DNA of 64,000 nt from assembly GCA_902615995.1 (NCBI GenBank), contig CACMRF010000006.1:1-64000 (forward strand). Direction: 5' to 3'. How positions within the stretch are numbered: position 1 is the first letter of the stretch; every line of letters begins with the position of its first letter. Below, in pieces: positions 59,672-64,000 of this stretch. This stretch comes from an uncultured SAR116 cluster alpha proteobacterium. Lineage in GTDB: Bacteria > Pseudomonadota > Alphaproteobacteria > Puniceispirillales > Marisalimonadaceae. The notes beneath the pieces are model-generated. The model did no database searches. It was given only the letters and a program-made list of their open reading frames with translations, and was not told the origin of the DNA. The position numbers were made by a program, and so were the translations under genes.

Positions 59672-60413
59672 TTAAACTTTTTTTTATCTCTATTTGTCTT
59701 TTTTTTAATTTTTTATTTGTAGCAACAAGGTTAATCATTTGTCCATTTTTAACTTTTCCAAGGTTTACCATTATCAATGTTGAAAATAAATTTAAGATAA
59801 TTTTTTGTGAAGTACCTGCTTTTAATCTTGTTGACCCTGCAACAATTTCTGGTCCAGTTTCTAAAATTAATTTATAAGTCCCATGTTGTAAAATTTTACC
59901 TTCAGGATTATTAGTAATTGCAATAGTTAATGATTTTCTTTTTTTGGCTTCCTCGAGCGCTTTACAGGTAAATGGGGTGTTTCCACTGGCAGCAATACCA
60001 AAAACTATATCTTTTTCATTAATCTTTAAATTACTAACTTGCATTAATGCGTCCTCTTCGTTATCTTCAGCATTTTCAACAGATTCTGTTAAAGCTAAGT
60101 TTCTTCCAGCAATCAAGTAAGCAGATCTTTTTTTTGGCCATCCAAAAGTAGGATAAAGTTCTGCTCCATCTTGGACACCTATTCTACCAGAGGATCCTGC
60201 ACCACAATACACTATCCTACCCTTAGAATTTCTTATCAAATGTTTTGTACAACTTTCAATTATTTCAGAAATAGTTTTTATATTAGAATTAATTGAAATT
60301 ACACTTTCGATTTGTTCTTTAAGAAATAATTGTATAGCATTCTCATTACTTAATTGGTCAATTGGTTTAGATTTTTTATATAAGCTTTCTGTAATTGGGA
60401 TAGAATTATTCAT
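59664..60413 (-). CDS. murQ: N-acetylmuramic acid 6-phosphate etherase
   Basis: GRIVYCGAGSSGRIGVQDGAELYPTFGW, LTESVENAEDNEEDA, GIAASGNTPF, EIVAGSTRLKAGTSQKIILNL. Start set to the MNNSIPITESLYKK Met; the upstream ORF extension overlaps divergent anmK. Confidence 0.93.
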   Translation of the reverse strand: MNNSIPITESLYKKSKPIDQLSNENAIQLFLKEQIESVISINSNIKTISEIIESCTKHLIRNSKGRIVYCGAGSSGRIGVQDGAELYPTFGWPKKRSAYLIAGRNLALTESVENAEDNEEDALMQVSNLKINEKDIVFGIAASGNTPFTCKALEEAKKRKSLTIAITNNPEGKILQHGTYKLILETGPEIVAGSTRLKAGTSQKIILNLFSTLIMVNLGKVKNGQMINLVATNKKLKKRQIEIKKSLNE

Positions 60414-60456
60414 GGAGTAAACATACATTATTGTGTGATGAAAGGAAATTAATAAA

Positions 60457-61560
60457 TTGAGTGAAACGTTAAAAATTATAGGTCTTATGTCTGGAACTAG
60501 TATGGATGGAATTGATGCTAGTTTTGTTGAAACTGATGGGGACACATATCTAAAAAATATATCAAATCACTATATTAAATATAATAAAAATGAAAAAATT
60601 AAATTATTTGAAATTCAAGAAAAATATTTAACAGATTTTGTAAAAAAAAAAGACGCAACCGCTTATGATGAAATTATTACAAATTTACATTGCCAAGCTA
60701 TCAAAAAAATAGCTATCAATCATAAAATTGATTTTGTTGGATTTCACGGCCAAACAGTTTTACATAATGCTAATAAGAAAATTTCACTACAGCTAGGGAA
60801 CCCTCAAAAATTATCTAATTTAACAAATTTAAAAATTATTTCATGTTTTAGAGCTGACGACATAAATAAAGGTGGTCAAGGAGCACCATTAGCACCAATA
60901 TTTCATAAATTTTTAATAAAAAAAAATAAGTTAGAATTACCCTCTCTGTTTTTAAATATAGGAGGTGTGTCTAATATTACCTATTACGATAAAGAACATC
61001 TAATCGGTTTTGATGTTGGTCCAGGAAATGGTTTGATTGACCTTTATATGAGATCAAAATTTAACAAGAATTATGATCAAAATGGAGAAAAAGCATCCTT
61101 TGGCATAATTAATGAAGATTTTATAAATAAATTTAAACTTAACAAATTTCACAAATTATCTTATCCAAAGTCGCTTGATATAATGTCATTTAAAAAAGAA
61201 TATAATGAATTATTAAGTTATGATTTAAAAGCTAATGACGTTTTAGCTACATTAACTGAATTAACAGTAATATCTATACAAAACTCCTTAGATATTTTGC
61301 CAAAAAAAATCAAAGACTTTGTAATTGTGGGAGGTGGCTTACATAATAAATATCTTATAAATAGGCTAAAACAAACTATAGATGCAAGATTTATTTTTCC
61401 AAAAGAAATATCATTAGATGAAGATTTTGTAGAATCTGAAATGATTGCTTATATTTCTGCAAGAAAAATAAAAAACCTTCCTGTAACATTTCCTCATACT
61501 ACAGGCGTGACTAAACCCTTAGTAATTGGAAAAATCTTTTACCCTATAAAAAACCATTAA
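60457..61560 (+). CDS. anmK: 1,6-anhydro-N-acetylmuramic acid kinase (TTG start)
   Basis: IIGLMSGTSMDGIDASFVETDGD, VGFHGQTVLHN, FLNIGGVSNITY, GFDVGPGNGLIDLYM, VGGGLHNKYL. Confidence 0.97.
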   Translation: MSETLKIIGLMSGTSMDGIDASFVETDGDTYLKNISNHYIKYNKNEKIKLFEIQEKYLTDFVKKKDATAYDEIITNLHCQAIKKIAINHKIDFVGFHGQTVLHNANKKISLQLGNPQKLSNLTNLKIISCFRADDINKGGQGAPLAPIFHKFLIKKNKLELPSLFLNIGGVSNITYYDKEHLIGFDVGPGNGLIDLYMRSKFNKNYDQNGEKASFGIINEDFINKFKLNKFHKLSYPKSLDIMSFKKEYNELLSYDLKANDVLATLTELTVISIQNSLDILPKKIKDFVIVGGGLHNKYLINRLKQTIDARFIFPKEISLDEDFVESEMIAYISARKIKNLPVTFPHTTGVTKPLVIGKIFYPIKNH

Positions 61561-62236
61561 TTGCTTTTATATAAAATGATCTAACTTTAGGGGATGGAGG
61601 TAAAAATTCTCTAATATCCGTAAAAGGAAATGTCCCTTTATACTCATATGCTTCAGCGAATTTACCCATAGGGGCATTACATTGAGCAGATCTATACGAA
61701 TTCATTAATTTAGCTAATTGAATAAATCTATCTGGTTTTTGAGTTTTATGACAAATAATCGCATTAATTTTATTTTCCATATACTTTGTAATATCAACAT
61801 AATAATTTGGATTGAAGTTTATTCCCATCATGGTATCGCAGAAAATAATTGGGATATAATGACTTGCAATCTGTTTAACAATTCTACTTAATGCAATATG
61901 GTCTGAATGATAGTCTTTAGTAGAATGTGTAACTATCAAATCAGGTTTAATTTTATCTAATTGATTTCTTAGTTTATCTAAATGGCTTTGATCATTTCCA
62001 AGACAACCATCAGGAAGATTTAAAAAAGTTGGCTTACCTAATAAATTCAAACCTTTTTCAGACTCTTTTTTTCTTTGCAAAACAAGATCTCCATTATTTT
62101 CACCTCCTAAAGATCCATCTGTAGCAACTAATAAAAAAATATCATCTCCTTTATTTTTACATGCTGATAAAAAGCCATACATAAAAATTTCTATATCATC
62201 AGGATGTGCTCCAATTGCTAAAAGTTTCATATGCAT
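61544..62236 (-). CDS. PIG-L/LmbE family deacetylase
   Basis: LLAIGAHPDDIEIFMYGFL, LVATDGSLGG, VTHSTKDYHSDHIALSRIV. Confidence 0.95.
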   Translation of the reverse strand: MHMKLLAIGAHPDDIEIFMYGFLSACKNKGDDIFLLVATDGSLGGENNGDLVLQRKKESEKGLNLLGKPTFLNLPDGCLGNDQSHLDKLRNQLDKIKPDLIVTHSTKDYHSDHIALSRIVKQIASHYIPIIFCDTMMGINFNPNYYVDITKYMENKINAIICHKTQKPDRFIQLAKLMNSYRSAQCNAPMGKFAEAYEYKGTFPFTDIREFLPPSPKVRSFYIKAINGFL

Positions 62237-62266
62237 GCATTTAAAAATAATTTATAATTATATTAT

Positions 62267-63412
62267 ATGAAAAAAATAAATTTTAAAAATATAAAAGGGT
62301 ATATAGAGGGCTATTACGGAAAATTACTATCTTGGAATGACAGAATAAAAATTCTCAAAACTTTAAGAGATAATGATATGAAATTTTATTTTTATTGCCC
62401 AAAAGAAGATATTTATCAAAGATTGCACTGGAGAAATAAATATAATAAAGAGTGGGCAAAATCTTTTAATTTATTTTGCAATGTTGCTAAGAAATATAAC
62501 ATAAATGTAATTGCTGGAATATCTCCAGGATTAGATTTCGATTTCGAATCATTAATTACTGAAAAAAAACACGATTTAAATTTGATAAATGATAAGTTAA
62601 TCTTTTTCTTAGAACATGGAGCATCATACACTTCTATATTATTTGATGATATCCCAAACAATTTTGAAAAAAAGTTTGGCTTAGAAAATGAAGGAGTATT
62701 TCATGCAAAAATAATTAATGAAATATCTAAAAATATAAAAGAAAACATATTTGCAGTTCCAAGAATTTATTCTGATGAATTGAATAAAGAAAATCCATAT
62801 TATATCAAAAATTTTCTAAAAACTTTAAATAAAGATATATTTATTTTTTATTGTGGCAAATATATTGTATCAAAAAATTTTAAAAGTGATTTTAAAATTA
62901 TAAAAGATAAAATAAAAAAGGGTCTTATAATTAACTGGGACAATTTTTACGCAAATGATTATTGTCCTAAAAGATTAATAATTGGACCCTGGAAAAATAA
63001 AAATTTAATTGAAAAATCCATGATAAATGGAACAGGTAATATTTTTACTGACAATCTCATATTAGAAATTATAAATAAAACTAAAAATAAAAAAAACAAA
63101 ATAAGTATTTGGAAATCTATTTTGACAAACCATGGGGTTCCTAAAGACTTTTTTCAAATTTGTAAATATTTTTTATCACCTGGTTTTACCTTTGAAAACA
63201 AAATAAAAAAAATAACTTATAATGAAAATTTTTTATTAAATATAGAAAACCTTTTATGGAGATGGAAAAGTCCATTGTCTAGAGAATGGTATCCTTACTT
63301 GCTAAATCTAAAACATGATTTGCAAATTTTAAATAACGAATTAACCTTTAATAGAATTTTAAAAACACAAACTAACCCATTACAAATAAAACTTAAAAGA
63401 GGAGATAACTAA
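62267..63412 (+). CDS. GH84-like beta-N-acetylglucosaminidase
   Basis: IKGYIEGYYGKLLSWNDRIKILKTL, FYFYCPKEDIYQRLHWR, AGISPGLDFDF, ILFDDIPNNFE (double-Asp motif); no obvious signal peptide. Confidence 0.9.
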   Translation: MKKINFKNIKGYIEGYYGKLLSWNDRIKILKTLRDNDMKFYFYCPKEDIYQRLHWRNKYNKEWAKSFNLFCNVAKKYNINVIAGISPGLDFDFESLITEKKHDLNLINDKLIFFLEHGASYTSILFDDIPNNFEKKFGLENEGVFHAKIINEISKNIKENIFAVPRIYSDELNKENPYYIKNFLKTLNKDIFIFYCGKYIVSKNFKSDFKIIKDKIKKGLIINWDNFYANDYCPKRLIIGPWKNKNLIEKSMINGTGNIFTDNLILEIINKTKNKKNKISIWKSILTNHGVPKDFFQICKYFLSPGFTFENKIKKITYNENFLLNIENLLWRWKSPLSREWYPYLLNLKHDLQILNNELTFNRILKTQTNPLQIKLKRGDN

Positions 63413-64000
63413 ATGAATACAATTGGATTTATAGGTCTTGGAAACATGGGGACAGGAATGTCAATTAATTTATTGAAAAATGGAATTAAGGTTTTAGGAT
63501 ATGATATAAACAGAGATGTCTATAAAAATTTTAAAAATCATAAAATACAACTTGTAGATCATATTAAAAATCTTGTTGAAGAATCCAAAATTATAATAAC
63601 TATGCTACCAGATGGAACTATTGTAAAAAAAGTTTGGACGGATGTAATGAGTTATACAAGGCCAAATCAATATTTAATTGATTGCTCTACTATAGATGTA
63701 AAAACATCAAAGCATATTCAAAATGAAGCAAAAGAAAATAATTTGTTTACTCTAGATGCACCTGTATCAGGTGGAGTTATGGGCGCTGACCAGGGTACAC
63801 TAACTTTTATGGTAGGTGGCCAAGTCGATATATATAATAAAATAAAATATTTGTTTGATATTATGGGAAAAAATTCGATTTTGTGTGGTCCTGAAGGAGC
63901 TGGGCAAAGTGCTAAAATCTGTAATAATATGTTACTTGCTTCTACTATGATAGCCGTCGGTGAAAGTTTCAATTTAGGAAAAAAATTAGGATTAGACTTG
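63413..64000 (+). CDS. NAD(P)-dependent beta-hydroxyacid dehydrogenase (3-hydroxyisobutyrate dehydrogenase family), 3'-truncated by window edge
   Basis: ATG at 63413 reads MNTIGFIGLGNMGTGMSINLLKNGIKVLGYD...LDAPVSGGVMGADQGTLTFMVGG...; open to window end. Confidence 0.95.
   Translation, partial: MNTIGFIGLGNMGTGMSINLLKNGIKVLGYDINRDVYKNFKNHKIQLVDHIKNLVEESKIIITMLPDGTIVKKVWTDVMSYTRPNQYLIDCSTIDVKTSKHIQNEAKENNLFTLDAPVSGGVMGADQGTLTFMVGGQVDIYNKIKYLFDIMGKNSILCGPEGAGQSAKICNNMLLASTMIAVGESFNLGKKLGLDL

Noticed and set aside
60414-60545. N-terminal extension of the murQ ORF to 60545
   Set aside because: Overlaps the divergent anmK start and encodes no MurQ-like residues; the internal Met at 60413 fits MurQ better.

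Overview
The window is a very AT-rich 64-kb bacterial segment. It is almost entirely one long surface-polysaccharide (capsule/O-antigen type) locus, mostly on the minus strand, with small plus-strand islands. AT content, gene packing and content resemble a marine SAR11/Pelagibacter-type hypervariable polysaccharide island (inference; no rRNA or tRNA seen to anchor taxonomy). Contents include WbpM/CapD-like and sugar-transferase initiation genes, Wzm/Wzt ABC export, an MsbA/PglK-type ABC protein, many GT4 glycosyltransferases, two AsnB amidotransferases, RfbA/RfbB, PseB/PseC, a NeuB-cupin fusion with a CMP-sugar synthetase, acyl-, carbamoyl- and methyltransferases and dioxygenases. The right end holds an amino-sugar/peptidoglycan-recycling group (MurQ, AnmK, PIG-L, GH84). 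The most notable find is a tightly overlapped operon (about 41.7-49.7 kb). It carries homolog-type matches to all four enzymes of the Campylobacter jejuni capsular phosphoramidate (MeOPN) pathway: an L-glutamine-kinase-like PEP-synthase-like protein, an NTP transferase, a class-I GATase hydrolase and an APS-kinase-like kinase. A methyltransferase, a formyltransferase-like protein, an unknown protein and an alkaline-phosphatase-superfamily protein sit among them. Other observations are a multiply frameshifted CotH-like pseudogene, an internally deleted methyltransferase remnant, exact-period in-frame tandem repeats (28 aa and 20 aa) in the N-termini of two adjacent glycosyltransferase genes, and a 49-aa DUF5989/SxtK-like gene missing from the ORF track.
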